A stretch of DNA of 64,000 nt from an uncultured Pseudomonadota bacterium (GCA_913055645.1 CAJXLC010000002.1:21639-85638); one strand, 5' to 3'. Shown: positions 53,355 to 63,316, numbered from the stretch's first letter. Notes: generated from the sequence alone by a model not told the origin. A program made the numbers and translations.

Positions 53355-54716
53355 TTATAATAAAAACCAGGTCGCCAAACCTAGGAATGATAAAAAACCA
53401 AGTACATCTGTCACCGTTGTTAAAATCGTGCCCGATGCCAGAGCGGGATCAATATTTAAGCGTTGTAAAGTAAGTGGAATCAATGCACCTGCCAAGCCCG
53501 CCGCACAAAGGTTGATGAGCATCGCAGCCCCAATCACCAACCCCAAAGACACGCCAAATTCTGGAAACCAAAAAGACACCACAATACCCACAAATAGCGC
53601 AAAGGTTAGCCCCGTCAACAAACCCACCGAGGTCTCTTTGATTAAAGCGCGGCGTGCATTGGTATAGGTCACACGCCCCAGCGCAATACCACGCACAATC
53701 ACGGTTAGCGTTTGTGTCCCTGCTATGCCACCCATACTGGCTACAATCGGCATAAGGATTGCCAATACCACAATTTGTGAAATCGTTGCCTGAAATTGTG
53801 ATATCACAATCGAAGCAATAATCGCCGTTGCCAAATTCACGGTTAGCCACACACCACGTCGCCATGCGGTAATGCCAACAGGCTCTGCCAAGTCATCCTG
53901 ATCAGACAGTGCCGCCAAACGATACATATCTTCGGTGGCTTCTTCTTGAATCACATCAATCACATCATCGGCTGTAATACGACCAATCAACACACCTTCT
54001 TCATTCAATACGGGCAATGCCAATATGTCATATTTTTCAAACACTTTAACAACATCTTCCTGATCTTGATTGGGCAATACGCTACGCAAGTTTGTTTCTG
54101 CAATATCCATCACCAACACATCAGGCTCAACAAACAACAAACGGTGTAATGACAACATACCGACCAAACGGTCTTTATCATCCACAATATAGACATAATT
54201 TAAATTTTCGATGTCTTTTGACCAGCGTCTTAAAACCTGCATGACCTTTTCAACTTTCCAATCATCACGCACCTTGAAAAGCTCAACCTGCATCAAACCA
54301 CCAGCAGTTTCTTCATCATGCTCCATCAGCGGTTCAATTTCACGGCGCTCATCTGGCTCAAGGGATTCAATCACCTCATCGGCAACATTCTTATCCACTA
54401 CCTGCAAAATATCGGTGGCATCATCCGAATCCAAATGTTCAACAACGCCGCCGATTTCATGGGCTTCAAAATCAGCCAGTAAGTCTTCTTGCATACCCTC
54501 TGGAAGTTCCAACAGGGTATCACCCAATAACACGTCGGGAATACATTGTATAAGTTCACGGCGCTGATCATCTGTGTTACATGCTAGAAGAAGCTCTGCC
54601 AATTCTGCACTATGCATGCGTGCAAAACGCTCAAGCAGCGCCGTTGGCTTAATTCTAGCAACAGCCAAAGCGTCATCGACATGCAATAATTCTAAATCTT
54701 TTGTCGATTCAGCCAT
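53355..54716 (-). CDS. mgtE: Magnesium transporter MgtE
   Basis: 453 residues from 54716 (MAESTKDL; GGAG 5 bases upstream). It has the MgtE superhelical N domain (to about 130), two CBS domains that sense magnesium (about 135-260) and five membrane helices (about 285-450) with the pore motif region (ASMGGIAGTQTLTVIVRG). It imports Mg2+ (or Co2+) along the gradient and closes when internal Mg2+ is high. No magnesium riboswitch was seen upstream. Confidence 0.93.
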   Translation of the reverse strand: MAESTKDLELLHVDDALAVARIKPTALLERFARMHSAELAELLLACNTDDQRRELIQCIPDVLLGDTLLELPEGMQEDLLADFEAHEIGGVVEHLDSDDATDILQVVDKNVADEVIESLEPDERREIEPLMEHDEETAGGLMQVELFKVRDDWKVEKVMQVLRRWSKDIENLNYVYIVDDKDRLVGMLSLHRLLFVEPDVLVMDIAETNLRSVLPNQDQEDVVKVFEKYDILALPVLNEEGVLIGRITADDVIDVIQEEATEDMYRLAALSDQDDLAEPVGITAWRRGVWLTVNLATAIIASIVISQFQATISQIVVLAILMPIVASMGGIAGTQTLTVIVRGIALGRVTYTNARRALIKETSVGLLTGLTFALFVGIVVSFWFPEFGVSLGLVIGAAMLINLCAAGLAGALIPLTLQRLNIDPALASGTILTTVTDVLGFLSFLGLATWFLL

Positions 54717-54839
54717 GAACACTCCTTAAACCAATGAAATGCGGCTCATGATAAACAATATTACGCTTCCTTACCATTGCAAAACAACATACAGAACATT
54801 CTCACAGATAACGTGGCATATAAGCATGCTTACGGCAGT

Positions 54840-57800
54840 ATGCGCCATGCTATGAACCCTCCTGTTACAAACCCCTCACCCCATACTGGTTTAGCGTGGT
54901 ATTTAAGCCAACTAGCCCTATCAAGCAAACAAGATAAACAAGCGAAACTGCATGTTTATATCTGCCCTGATGTGCGCAGTTACCGCTTATTAAGTGAAGA
55001 GTTGGATTTCTTTTTACGCGCACAACCCGAACTTTTATGGCGATTCCCAGCATGGGAAGTATTGCCTTATGATCGTGTTTCACCACACCATGGTATTGTC
55101 GGCGAACGGTTTGCTACGCTCGGACGCTTGCTTAAAACACCCAATCCCCAAGGCATTCTCATTACCGCCCTTCCCGCATGGTTGCAACGCATTGCGCCAC
55201 CTGAATCTGTCGCAGCCCATGTTTGGCAACTCAAGCAAGGTGAGCTCTTTGATGTAGCGATGTTAAAAGACAAGCTTGCTGAGGCAGGCATGGTCTCCAC
55301 AGAGCGCGTGTTGGCACAAGGTGAGTTCGCTGCACGCGGCGGGCTATTGGACATTTGGCCCGCGACCGAAGAACAGCCTTTGCGCATTGATTTGTTCGGC
55401 GATGAAATCGAATCCATTCGCCGCTTTGACCCTGAAACACAACGCTCTGGTGAAAAACTTGAACATTTCACATCCGTACCAGTGCGTGAAGTGATTCTAG
55501 ATCAACAAGGTCGTGAAAGCTTTGTTGCAGCATTTCGCGCCCGCTTTCCACAACACCGCAAACATCCCATGACCAGCGCAGTGCAAGCAGGTCGCCCACA
55601 TCCTGGCATTGAGTCGTTGTTACCCTTTGCATACAAAAAAACAGCTCGTTTCTTAGATTATTTACCCAATCATGCGCACATCATTGCCGACCATGATATA
55701 AACCTACGCCGTGATGCGTTTGCCAATCAAGTACGCAGCCAGTTTGAAATGGTACGTGCCAGCTCCGAACCGACTATTTCGCCGCAAGAGCTATATGCCG
55801 TCGAAACCCCAGTTGAAACCGATAACATTAACATCACAAAACACATTCAGGCAGTACCTGATTTAACCGACTTTCAAAACCATAAACAGCCATTACATGC
55901 CTTGCACTCGCATTTAGAAACCATGCTTCATGATGATTGGCGAATATTACTGGTAGCGCATGGTTTGGGTCAGCAAGAGCGCATGTGTGAATCCCTGCAT
56001 GCACTGCAAACAGATATTCCGCACTGCACAGGCTTGTCCGATATGCCAAAAGCTGGCATTACCACAGCCATCGGCAGTATCGAAACAGGTTTTGCACTCC
56101 ACGATGAAAAAGTCTTGTTGCTTACAGGACGTGAATTATTGGGGCAACGTCTGCCGCGTAAGCGTGGACGTGGCACAGTTATGTTACATGCCGATGCCTT
56201 CACATCCATTGCAGAATTAAAGCTCAATGATCCCGTCGTGCACGAAGATCATGGTGTTGGGCGTTATCTTGGGCTTGAAAGCATGGATGATGATGGTGAG
56301 CAGAGTGATTTCATCAAAATTGCCTATGCTGATAAAGCCCAAGTGTTTATCCCTGTTGAAGATTTGGATCGTTTGCATAGGTATACAGGTGATGATTCAC
56401 CAACGCTGAATAAACTCGGCACAGAAAAATGGAAGAAGACGCGTGAACGTGTGCAGCGTGATTTACTTGCTATGGCACATGAACTTATTGAGACCGAAGC
56501 CGAACGTAGCCATGCCACACGCCCCGCCATTCACCTTGAAGGCGAATTGTTAGAGCGTTATGAAGAATTCGCAGCACGTTTCCCCTTTGAAGAAACCGAT
56601 GAACAAGCTGCTGCAATTGATTCTGTCATGGATGATTTAGCCAAGGATAAACCCATGGATCGAGTGATTTGTGGTGATGTTGGGTTTGGTAAAACAGAGG
56701 TTGCCATGCGCGCTGCATTTGTGATTGCAGCAAGTGGTAAACAAGTCGCCATTCTTGCGCCGACTACGGTGTTGGCGAACCAGCATTACAGCAGCTTTGC
56801 CGAACGTTTTTCAGGATTGGGTCTAAAAGTTGAGCTTATTTCACGTCTACAAGGCAAAAAAGACAGCGATCGCATCACACGCGAGTTAAAAAATGGCGAT
56901 ATTCGCATTATTGTTGGCACCCATAGGTTGTTATCCGACAGCTTCACTTTTGCTGACTTGGGGCTAACGATTGTTGATGAAGAGCAGCGTTTTGGCGTAA
57001 AACACAAACAAAAACTCAAAACCATGCATGCCAGCGTGGATTTGCTCACCCTCACAGCCACGCCGATTCCGCGTACCCTACATCAAACATTGGCTGGGCT
57101 TCGCACCGTCTCGATTATCAGCACACCACCTGCTGAGCGTGAAGCGATTCGCACCATGGTTTGCAGCTTTGATATGCATGTTGCCAATGAGGCAATCCGA
57201 AGAGAATTGTACCGTGGTGGTCAAGTTTATTATTTGCATAATCATGTCAAAAGTATTGACCGCATTGCCAAGCGCCTGCGCGAGCAAGTACCCGAAGCTG
57301 AAATCGGTATTGCACATGGGCAAATGACACCATCCGAACTCGACAAACAAATGATGGATTTTTATGAAGGTCGTTTGCATATTCTAGTTTGCACCACGAT
57401 TGTTGAGTCGGGTCTTGATGTTCCCAATGCCAATACCCTGATTGTCGAACGTGCCGATTTATTGGGCTTGGCACAACTGCATCAAATTCGCGGACGTGTT
57501 GGACGTAGTCATCGCCAAGCTTATGCGTATTTGTTCACGCCCGATGCCAGAGCCTTGAGCATTGATGCCCGCGAACGTCTGCAAGCCATTGCCGAACATA
57601 CCAATCTCGGCGCTGGATTTTTATTGGCTAGGCAAGACATGGAAATTCGCGGCGCAGGCAACCTTCTCGGCGCAGAACAAAGTGGTAAAATTGAAGATAT
57701 TGGTTTGGACATGTACATGGAAATGCTTGCTGAGGCGGTTGCCGAAGCACGCGGAGAAGTAAGTAAACCCAAACAGGCCATCAACTTACGCAGTGGTGTA

Positions 57801-58223
57801 AGTGCGATTTTACCTGCCGAATATATTCCACAACCAGGCGAACGTTTGGCATTGTATCGCCGTATTGCACGTGCTGATTCAGATGAGAAGATTACACTAT
57901 TATTTGAAGAAATGACCGACCGCTTTGGCAAAATGCCAGACATTGCACGCTTAACGCTGGAAGTTGCACGTTTGCGTTGGCGGGGTCAGGCGCTGCAATT
58001 ATCCGCCATGCAAAGCCAAACAACGGGTATGCGTTTTCATTTCACAGCCACATCACCGATTGAGCCTGTGGATATGATGCAACGTGTACAAAAAGAGCCA
58101 AACCGCTTTCGTTTAACCCCTGATGGCAATCTCACCCTACTATGGAGCCATGATGATGCACGCGCCCGTTTGAAAGACTGCATTGCCTTTATGGATGAGC
58201 TATTAGAGACTCACGCACCATGA
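54840..58223 (+). CDS. mfd: Transcription-repair coupling factor Mfd
   Basis: Frees stalled RNA polymerase and recruits UvrA. Start at ATG 54840 (MRHAMNPP) gives 1127 residues; the open frame begins at TTG 54777, but 54840 puts the WEVLPYD motif at the place seen in E. coli Mfd. UvrB-like N part, RNA polymerase-interacting domain (DPVVHEDHGVGRYLGLE), Walker A GDVGFGKTEVAMRA, DEEQRFG box, TATPIPRTL and GRVGRSHRQAYAYL are intact. The start is the weakest point. It overlaps serB by 4 bases. Confidence 0.94.
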   Translation: MRHAMNPPVTNPSPHTGLAWYLSQLALSSKQDKQAKLHVYICPDVRSYRLLSEELDFFLRAQPELLWRFPAWEVLPYDRVSPHHGIVGERFATLGRLLKTPNPQGILITALPAWLQRIAPPESVAAHVWQLKQGELFDVAMLKDKLAEAGMVSTERVLAQGEFAARGGLLDIWPATEEQPLRIDLFGDEIESIRRFDPETQRSGEKLEHFTSVPVREVILDQQGRESFVAAFRARFPQHRKHPMTSAVQAGRPHPGIESLLPFAYKKTARFLDYLPNHAHIIADHDINLRRDAFANQVRSQFEMVRASSEPTISPQELYAVETPVETDNINITKHIQAVPDLTDFQNHKQPLHALHSHLETMLHDDWRILLVAHGLGQQERMCESLHALQTDIPHCTGLSDMPKAGITTAIGSIETGFALHDEKVLLLTGRELLGQRLPRKRGRGTVMLHADAFTSIAELKLNDPVVHEDHGVGRYLGLESMDDDGEQSDFIKIAYADKAQVFIPVEDLDRLHRYTGDDSPTLNKLGTEKWKKTRERVQRDLLAMAHELIETEAERSHATRPAIHLEGELLERYEEFAARFPFEETDEQAAAIDSVMDDLAKDKPMDRVICGDVGFGKTEVAMRAAFVIAASGKQVAILAPTTVLANQHYSSFAERFSGLGLKVELISRLQGKKDSDRITRELKNGDIRIIVGTHRLLSDSFTFADLGLTIVDEEQRFGVKHKQKLKTMHASVDLLTLTATPIPRTLHQTLAGLRTVSIISTPPAEREAIRTMVCSFDMHVANEAIRRELYRGGQVYYLHNHVKSIDRIAKRLREQVPEAEIGIAHGQMTPSELDKQMMDFYEGRLHILVCTTIVESGLDVPNANTLIVERADLLGLAQLHQIRGRVGRSHRQAYAYLFTPDARALSIDARERLQAIAEHTNLGAGFLLARQDMEIRGAGNLLGAEQSGKIEDIGLDMYMEMLAEAVAEARGEVSKPKQAINLRSGVSAILPAEYIPQPGERLALYRRIARADSDEKITLLFEEMTDRFGKMPDIARLTLEVARLRWRGQALQLSAMQSQTTGMRFHFTATSPIEPVDMMQRVQKEPNRFRLTPDGNLTLLWSHDDARARLKDCIAFMDELLETHAP

Positions 58224-58888
58224 GCGATTCTATAATACATCGACCCACACTTTCAGAGCCTGGCTTATTATTTATGGATATGGATTCCACATTGATTCAA
58301 TGCGAGTGCATTGATGAGATTGCGGACTTTCTTGGTATCAAAGCACAAATATCTGCCATTACCGAACGTGCCATGCGTGGCGAATTGGATTTCGCCGCAT
58401 CACTGACCGAGCGTGTACAATTATTGGCTGGTTTGGATGCCAGTGTATTGGAAAAGGTCTATCAAGAATGCATTGAGCTCACCGATGGTGCAGAAGCATT
58501 GATTTCAACCGCGCAACAACACGGCTGGAAGGTCGGTTTGGTATCGGGTGGTTTCACCTATTTCACCGATAAACTTCAAACCCGTTTAAATCTTGATTTC
58601 ACGCGCTCGAATGTATTGGAAATTCACAACAACAAACTCACAGGTGGCATTATCGGTGACATTATTGATGCCGATTGCAAACGCCGTTGCCTACAAGAAC
58701 AAGCCGATATTTTTAGCATCCCCATGCGCCAAACCGTGGCTATTGGTGATGGAGCCAATGATTTACCGATGATTCATGCCGCAGGGCTTGGTATTGCCTT
58801 TTATGCTAAACCAACCGTTCAAGCACAAGCTGATATTGCTATCAATCAAGGTGGGCTGGAGCAAACTTTAACTTTTTTAACACCATAA
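58220..58888 (+). CDS. serB: Phosphoserine phosphatase
   Basis: Last step of serine synthesis. The 222-residue HAD-fold core has FMDMDSTLIQCECIDEIAD (nucleophile Asp) , the SGGF motif, and GDGANDLPMIHAAGLGIAFYAKP. The N-terminal ACT domain of some SerB proteins is absent. It overlaps mfd (ATGA), an unusual pairing. No other serine genes nearby. Confidence 0.93.
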   Translation: MSDSIIHRPTLSEPGLLFMDMDSTLIQCECIDEIADFLGIKAQISAITERAMRGELDFAASLTERVQLLAGLDASVLEKVYQECIELTDGAEALISTAQQHGWKVGLVSGGFTYFTDKLQTRLNLDFTRSNVLEIHNNKLTGGIIGDIIDADCKRRCLQEQADIFSIPMRQTVAIGDGANDLPMIHAAGLGIAFYAKPTVQAQADIAINQGGLEQTLTFLTP

Positions 58889-58901
58889 ACTGGAGCTTTA
58901 T

Positions 58902-59750
58902 ATGGAGTCACCTTTAAAGATATCTGAAAGAACGATAAAGGCACTTGGCAAAATAGTTACAGGTGACGAAAAGATTTCACCCTACAAAAGCGGGCCAAAT
59001 TTAGTTAGCCTCTTTAATGAGCTTGGTCTAAATAACGTGTACAGGCAAGGCTTCCCATCTAGGTGGGCTTTCACTGAAGAATCTATTCGGAAACTTAATA
59101 ACAAACCCGAATTGATTTTGCTGCTTGAAATGGTATTCGACCCACGCGAATACCTTGACACAGACTTTACAGTTGAAAACTCTATAGAGTTTATAAATAA
59201 ATATTTATCCTATGAAAAACATCAAATAGTTATAGTTAATGGTTATGCTAAAGTACGTGACTTACAAGGATCTGATGTAGAATTTATACACCCTTTTAAT
59301 AACTCTAAAAAAGATACTCACCAATTTATCGATGAGCAAGTAACAAAATGCGATAGTAAAATCGTCACAGGCGATTACTACGGAGCTATTACGAATGCTC
59401 GTTCGCTCATTGAAGCGGTTTTAAAAGAAATAGAACAGTCTTTAGATGCTAATGCTCCCGCGTATAATGGTGACTTGGTTAAACTATACAGACGAGCATC
59501 TAAATTGATGAACTTAGGCGCAGAAAAGAAAGATATTTCCGATACATTAAAACAAATATTAAGTGGGCTAAACAGCATAGTATCTGGACTTGCAGGACTA
59601 AGAAATAAAATGAGTGATGCTCATGTAGCTTCATATAAGCCATCAAAGCATCATGCAAAACTAGCTGTTAATTCTGCAAAAACTCTTGCTGATTTTTTGT
59701 TCGATACAATGCAATATCAACAGTTAACAAATAAATCAACATCCCTATAA
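58902..59750 (+). CDS. Abortive-infection C-terminal (Abi_C)-type protein
   Basis: 282 residues. The C-terminal half (about 148-272) matches the Abi_C pattern: GDYYGAITNARSLIEAVLKEI, then KLYRRASKLMNLG, and LAGLRNKMSDAH. The N-terminal half is unassigned. Abi_C proteins occur in phage-defence contexts but few are tested. GGAG 6 bases upstream supports the start. It is visibly more AT-rich and uses more ATA/AGA-type codons than its neighbours, suggesting recent acquisition. It stands alone with no toxin, helicase or mobile genes beside it. Confidence 0.72.
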   Translation: MESPLKISERTIKALGKIVTGDEKISPYKSGPNLVSLFNELGLNNVYRQGFPSRWAFTEESIRKLNNKPELILLLEMVFDPREYLDTDFTVENSIEFINKYLSYEKHQIVIVNGYAKVRDLQGSDVEFIHPFNNSKKDTHQFIDEQVTKCDSKIVTGDYYGAITNARSLIEAVLKEIEQSLDANAPAYNGDLVKLYRRASKLMNLGAEKKDISDTLKQILSGLNSIVSGLAGLRNKMSDAHVASYKPSKHHAKLAVNSAKTLADFLFDTMQYQQLTNKSTSL

Positions 59751-59764
59751 AACAAATTACGGTG

Positions 59765-59788
59765 ACAGTTTGCTAAATACACTGTTTT
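59765..59788 (+). terminator. Possible weak terminator after the Abi_C gene
   Basis: ACAGT (59765-59769) and ACTGT (59781-59785) form a 5-bp stem with a 10-base loop, followed by T residues. The stem is short, so confidence is low. The convergent permease gene ends at 59860. Confidence 0.3.
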
Positions 59789-59859
59789 ACGCGGTATTTT
59801 ATAAAGCACCCTATTTGAATGGCTCTATGCCATATGCTAAATATTAATGATGTGCAACA

Positions 59860-60786
59860 TCATCCCTGACGTTGCCTCGCATCAAGCAGCAAGCCCAATA
59901 TATCCGCCAATAAGTTCGCCAACACATAAAACACCGCGATAATGAGCACGCAGCCTTGCACCAAGGGGTAATCACGCCGTTGAATCGCTTCAATCGTTAG
60001 CAATCCCAAACCAGGCCAATCAAACACTGTTTCGGTAATCACTGCCCCGCCCAGTACCGCACCCAATTGCAATGCAAACATAGTAATGACAGGAATCGCG
60101 GCAATACGTGCCGCATGTCGCCACCAAATACTTCGCTCAGACACACCAAATGCACGCGCAGTACGAATGGAATCCATCGACATGGCTTCCAACCAACTTG
60201 AACGTGCCATACGCGATAACATTGCAGCAAGTGCCGTTCCCAACGTAATCGCTGGCAAAACCAAGCTCCCTGGTTGACCCATGCCTGATACAGGCAACCA
60301 ACCCAGAGTCACAGAAAAAAGCAGCATTAACATCGGTCCCAACCAAAAATTCGGAATGGATACACCCAACAAAGAAAAACTCATCGCCGCTGCATCTTGG
60401 GCTTTACCAGCATGTCTTGCTGCCCAATAACCCAATGGCAATGCTAGACACACAGCCAATAACAAACTTACAGCCGCCAACTCAGCTGTTGCAGACAAAC
60501 GTTCTAAAATACGCGTCAGTACATCGCGATGATCAATAATACTTGCGCCCCAATCACCGCTAATAAGTCCATAAAGGTAATGAATATATTGTTGCAAGAC
60601 TGGCTCATCTAAGTGCAAAGCATGGCGCATAGCCTCGCGATCTGCTGCCAATGCTGTTTCACCCAGCAATGCATCCACTGGGTCACCTGGAACCAAGTGC
60701 AATAAAAAGAACACCAACGTCACCACGCCCAACAAGGTTGGGATTGCTTGCAAAAGACGCAATAAAATCACAGTCGCTAAGTTCAT
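59860..60786 (-). CDS. Orphan ABC transporter permease (DppB/OppB family)
   Basis: 308 residues with six membrane helices. The start VILLRLLQAIPTLLGVVTLVFFLLHLVPGDPVD is the classic DppB N terminus. The EAA-like loop (ARAFGVSERSIWWRHAAR) for ATPase contact is intact. No partner permease (DppC), binding protein or ATPase gene lies beside it, so it must use partners encoded elsewhere or be a remnant operon. The coding frame is undamaged. Confidence 0.87.
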   Translation of the reverse strand: MNLATVILLRLLQAIPTLLGVVTLVFFLLHLVPGDPVDALLGETALAADREAMRHALHLDEPVLQQYIHYLYGLISGDWGASIIDHRDVLTRILERLSATAELAAVSLLLAVCLALPLGYWAARHAGKAQDAAAMSFSLLGVSIPNFWLGPMLMLLFSVTLGWLPVSGMGQPGSLVLPAITLGTALAAMLSRMARSSWLEAMSMDSIRTARAFGVSERSIWWRHAARIAAIPVITMFALQLGAVLGGAVITETVFDWPGLGLLTIEAIQRRDYPLVQGCVLIIAVFYVLANLLADILGLLLDARQRQG

Positions 60787-60878
60787 GCCCCCAAGCTATC
60801 CATCTTACGCACTGAATTCACCCGCTAAACACATCACAAGCAGGAGAAATATGCTCTGGATATATGCAAATGCACCAC

Positions 60879-60898
60879 TATGTGTTATATAACACATA
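60879..60898. promoter_or_regulatory. Perfect 20-bp palindrome between the permease and trhO genes
   Basis: TATGTGTTAT followed at once by its exact reverse complement ATAACACATA. It lies 54 bases before trhO and 93 before the divergent permease start. A symmetric site of this size fits a dimeric regulator; I do not recognise the consensus. Binding is inferred. Confidence 0.5.
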
Positions 60899-60951
60899 TA
60901 CAAAGCACTATTTTCTATATTATTCTGCATTAAAATGAGACTGGAGAGACT

Positions 60952-61965
60952 ATGAACATCGTTGTTGCAGCACTTTATCACTTTGCCACCTTGGATGATT
61001 ACGAGAATATTCGTCAGCCTATACAGGATTTTTGTGATGAACATGGGCTCAAAGGCTCATTGCTTTTAGCGCATGAAGGCATCAATGGGACTGTTGCAGG
61101 CTCTCGTGAAGGTATTGATGCGCTCTTACAGTTTTTACGGGATGATGACAGACTACAAGACTTGGAACATAAAGAATCCTTTGCTTCAGAATTTCCGTTT
61201 TACCGCATGAAGGTAAAACTTAAAAAAGAAATTGTTACGCTGGGTGTAGAAGGTGTTGACCCCAATGTATGTGTTGGCACCTATATCGAAGCCAAGCAAT
61301 GGAATGATGTTATTTCTAATCCTGATGTGTTGGTTTTGGATACCCGCAATGATTATGAATACGAAGTAGGTACATTTAAAGGCGCGATTGATCCCAAAAC
61401 CGATACATTCCGTGAATTTCCTGACTATGTAGAGAAACATTGCGACCCTAAGAAACATAAAAAAGTCGCTATGTTTTGCACAGGTGGCATTCGCTGTGAA
61501 AAAGCTTCTTCTTATATGCTCAAACAAGGCTATGAAGAAGTATTTCACTTAAAAGGTGGCATTTTGAAATATCTTGAAGAAGTGCCTGAAGAAGAAAGTC
61601 TATGGCAGGGTGAATGTTATGTGTTTGATGATCGCGTGGCTGTTCTGCACGGTCTCAAAGAAGGGAACTATAGCCTTTGTCGTGGTTGCCGTTGGCCCTT
61701 GCATGAAAATGACAAACAATCTGAACATTACGAAGAAGGTATCTGCTGCGAACGTTGTTATGATGTACTCACCCCAGAAAAACGCGCCCGCCTTGAAGAA
61801 CGCGAAAAACAGACCCGCTTGGCAGCAGAGCGTGGTGAAACACATCTTGGCATGTCTATCAAAGAAGCTCAGCGCAAAAAGGTGGAACACAAACGTGCTT
61901 TGGGTGCAAAAGTTCCCAAATATTTAGAGGAAAAAATAAATAAAGAGCAGCATCTTCATGACTAA
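60952..61965 (+). CDS. trhO: Rhodanese-type tRNA uridine(34) hydroxylase TrhO (YceA)
   Basis: Oxygen-dependent hydroxylation of tRNA U34 to 5-hydroxyuridine. 337 residues: an N-terminal acylphosphatase-like part ([15 protein letters not shown]), the rhodanese domain with active Cys in [16 protein letters not shown], and a C-terminal Cys-rich zinc site (CRGCRWP, CCERCYD). GGAG 6 bases upstream supports the start. It overlaps the YchJ-like gene by 8 bases. Confidence 0.93.
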   Translation: MNIVVAALYHFATLDDYENIRQPIQDFCDEHGLKGSLLLAHEGINGTVAGSREGIDALLQFLRDDDRLQDLEHKESFASEFPFYRMKVKLKKEIVTLGVEGVDPNVCVGTYIEAKQWNDVISNPDVLVLDTRNDYEYEVGTFKGAIDPKTDTFREFPDYVEKHCDPKKHKKVAMFCTGGIRCEKASSYMLKQGYEEVFHLKGGILKYLEEVPEEESLWQGECYVFDDRVAVLHGLKEGNYSLCRGCRWPLHENDKQSEHYEEGICCERCYDVLTPEKRARLEEREKQTRLAAERGETHLGMSIKEAQRKKVEHKRALGAKVPKYLEEKINKEQHLHD

Positions 61966-62407
61966 ACAAGAGGCAACTTGCCCCTGTGGTTCGGGCAACA
62001 CCTTTGCAAGCTGCTGCCAGCCTAGTATCACCAACGATAGTGCCAATAGCGCCGAACAACTTATGCGCTCACGCTATACAGCATTTGTATTGGGCGATGC
62101 GGCATATATATTAAAAACATGGCATCCAGATACTCGCCCGCATGATTTTCAACTGGGGAAATCACGTTGGTTAGGCTTAACCATTCATCATGCAGATACT
62201 GATACAGTGAGCTTTTCTGCGGCATTTCATGCAGGTAATAAAGGTATGCTGCTAAAAGAAACCAGTCGGTTTGTTTGTATGGATAACCACTGGCGTTATA
62301 TCGATGGCGATTGCACCGTAACCCCTATCAAACGCAATGATGCTTGCTTTTGTGGCAGCAATATCAAATACAAAAACTGCTGTGTTAAACGAGCTTCAAA
62401 CGAATAA
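61958..62407 (+). CDS. YchJ-like SEC-C zinc-motif protein (UPF0225)
   Basis: 149 residues with a SEC-C metal motif at each end: [13 protein letters not shown] (residues 8-20) and [13 protein letters not shown] (near residue 130-143). Between them lies an NTF2-like fold ([19 protein letters not shown]). Function is unknown; ties to tRNA or stress are only by context. It is co-transcribed with trhO. The gap after it holds R3 and R2 repeats. Confidence 0.85.
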   Translation: MTKQEATCPCGSGNTFASCCQPSITNDSANSAEQLMRSRYTAFVLGDAAYILKTWHPDTRPHDFQLGKSRWLGLTIHHADTDTVSFSAAFHAGNKGMLLKETSRFVCMDNHWRYIDGDCTVTPIKRNDACFCGSNIKYKNCCVKRASNE

Positions 62408-62432
62408 GCATTCTCCAAAAAAAGTGCCCATT

Positions 62433-62511
62433 TGTCATCTTGAGCGAAGTCGAAATATCTTTGCTACCAAGATGTTGAAAAATAGCTCTCTCCACTTCGG
62501 TCGAGATGACA
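62433..62511. repeat. Dispersed palindromic repeat R3, copy 2
   Basis: 79 bp. Arms TGTCATCTTGAGCGAAGT and ACTTCGGTCGAGATGACA are inverted repeats with 2 mismatches in 18. The sequence CTTGAGCGAAGTCGAA resembles a short repeat scattered in many bacterial genomes. It sits 15 bases from R2 copy 3. Confidence 0.75.
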
Positions 62512-62526
62512 CTTTACATCAGCAGC

Positions 62527-62645
62527 AACTATTCAGATTGCCGCTAATTTACTCAAGATCAAGGCAAAAAAAGCGCAGCGTACTTCCTGTACGTAAGCAT
62601 TTTTCAACGTAGAGCTTGGGTAAATCAGTGGTGAGCTGAATAGTT
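62527..62645. repeat. Dispersed fold-back repeat R2, copy 3
   Basis: 119 bp. It starts AACTATTCAG and ends CTGAATAGTT, a perfect 10-bp inverted repeat, and the arms keep pairing for about 34 bases with 7 mismatches. The core is GCGTAC-TTCCT-GTACGT. It lies between the convergent YchJ-like and folE genes, 4 bases from the folE stop. Confidence 0.85.
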
Positions 62646-62649
62646 ACCC

Positions 62650-63249
62650 CTAAACATTCTTATTCATATCAATCAATTGAAATAGTTCCGAACGCGACGA
62701 TGGATTATTTAAAAATGCACCTGTTAGCTTGGATGTTGTTGTCCATGCATTGGGTTTCTGAATGCCGCGGTGACACATACAAAAATGCTGACATTGAATA
62801 ATCACCGCCACACCTGCTGGCTGTAAGACTTCTTCAATAGCATGAGCAATCTGCATGGTAAGTTTTTCCTGTACTTGCAAGCGCTTACTATAACCTTCCA
62901 CAACACGCCCTAACTTGGATAAACCAACAACCCGACCGTCTGGTATGTAGGCAATATGAGCTTTACCAACAAAAGGAACCATGTGATGCTCGCAATGGCT
63001 ATGCAAATCAATATCAGATACCAATACCACTTCATCATAACCACAAACTTCTTCAAATGTTTTGAGTAAATGCTCTTTTGGATCTTCGCTATAACCCACA
63101 AAATGTTCCTGCATAGCCGATAATACGCGCGCAGGTGTTTCTTTTAGCCCTTCACGCTCAGGGTCATCTCCCAAATACTCCAATAGCGCACGCACATGCT
63201 CCATGGCTTTGATATTATCGGGGTTGGTGGTGTCAAAATCTTTTAGCAT
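62650..63249 (-). CDS. folE: GTP cyclohydrolase I
   Basis: First step of folate (tetrahydropterin) synthesis. 199 residues from 63249 (MLKDFDTTN; AAGGA 9 bases upstream). Zinc ligands are seen in HSHCEHHMVPF and CQHFCMCHRG, plus the signature GLSKLGRVVEGYSKRLQVQE. It is separate from folK at 9202. No regulatory RNA is visible upstream. Confidence 0.94.
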   Translation of the reverse strand: MLKDFDTTNPDNIKAMEHVRALLEYLGDDPEREGLKETPARVLSAMQEHFVGYSEDPKEHLLKTFEEVCGYDEVVLVSDIDLHSHCEHHMVPFVGKAHIAYIPDGRVVGLSKLGRVVEGYSKRLQVQEKLTMQIAHAIEEVLQPAGVAVIIQCQHFCMCHRGIQKPNAWTTTSKLTGAFLNNPSSRSELFQLIDMNKNV

Positions 63250-63316
63250 GGTTAACATTCCTTTCGCTTGAATAAGCGTATCGCTGACACCTTAGATAGG
63301 TAAACGGGGAGTTTCA

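Noticed and set aside
54723..54839. Magnesium riboswitch ahead of mgtE
   Set aside because: The mgtE leader is under 60 bases before the mfd region and shows no multi-stem structure.
62412..62648. CRISPR-like array in the repeat-rich gap before folE
   Set aside because: The repeats are two different palindromic elements present once each, with no regular spacers and no cas genes.
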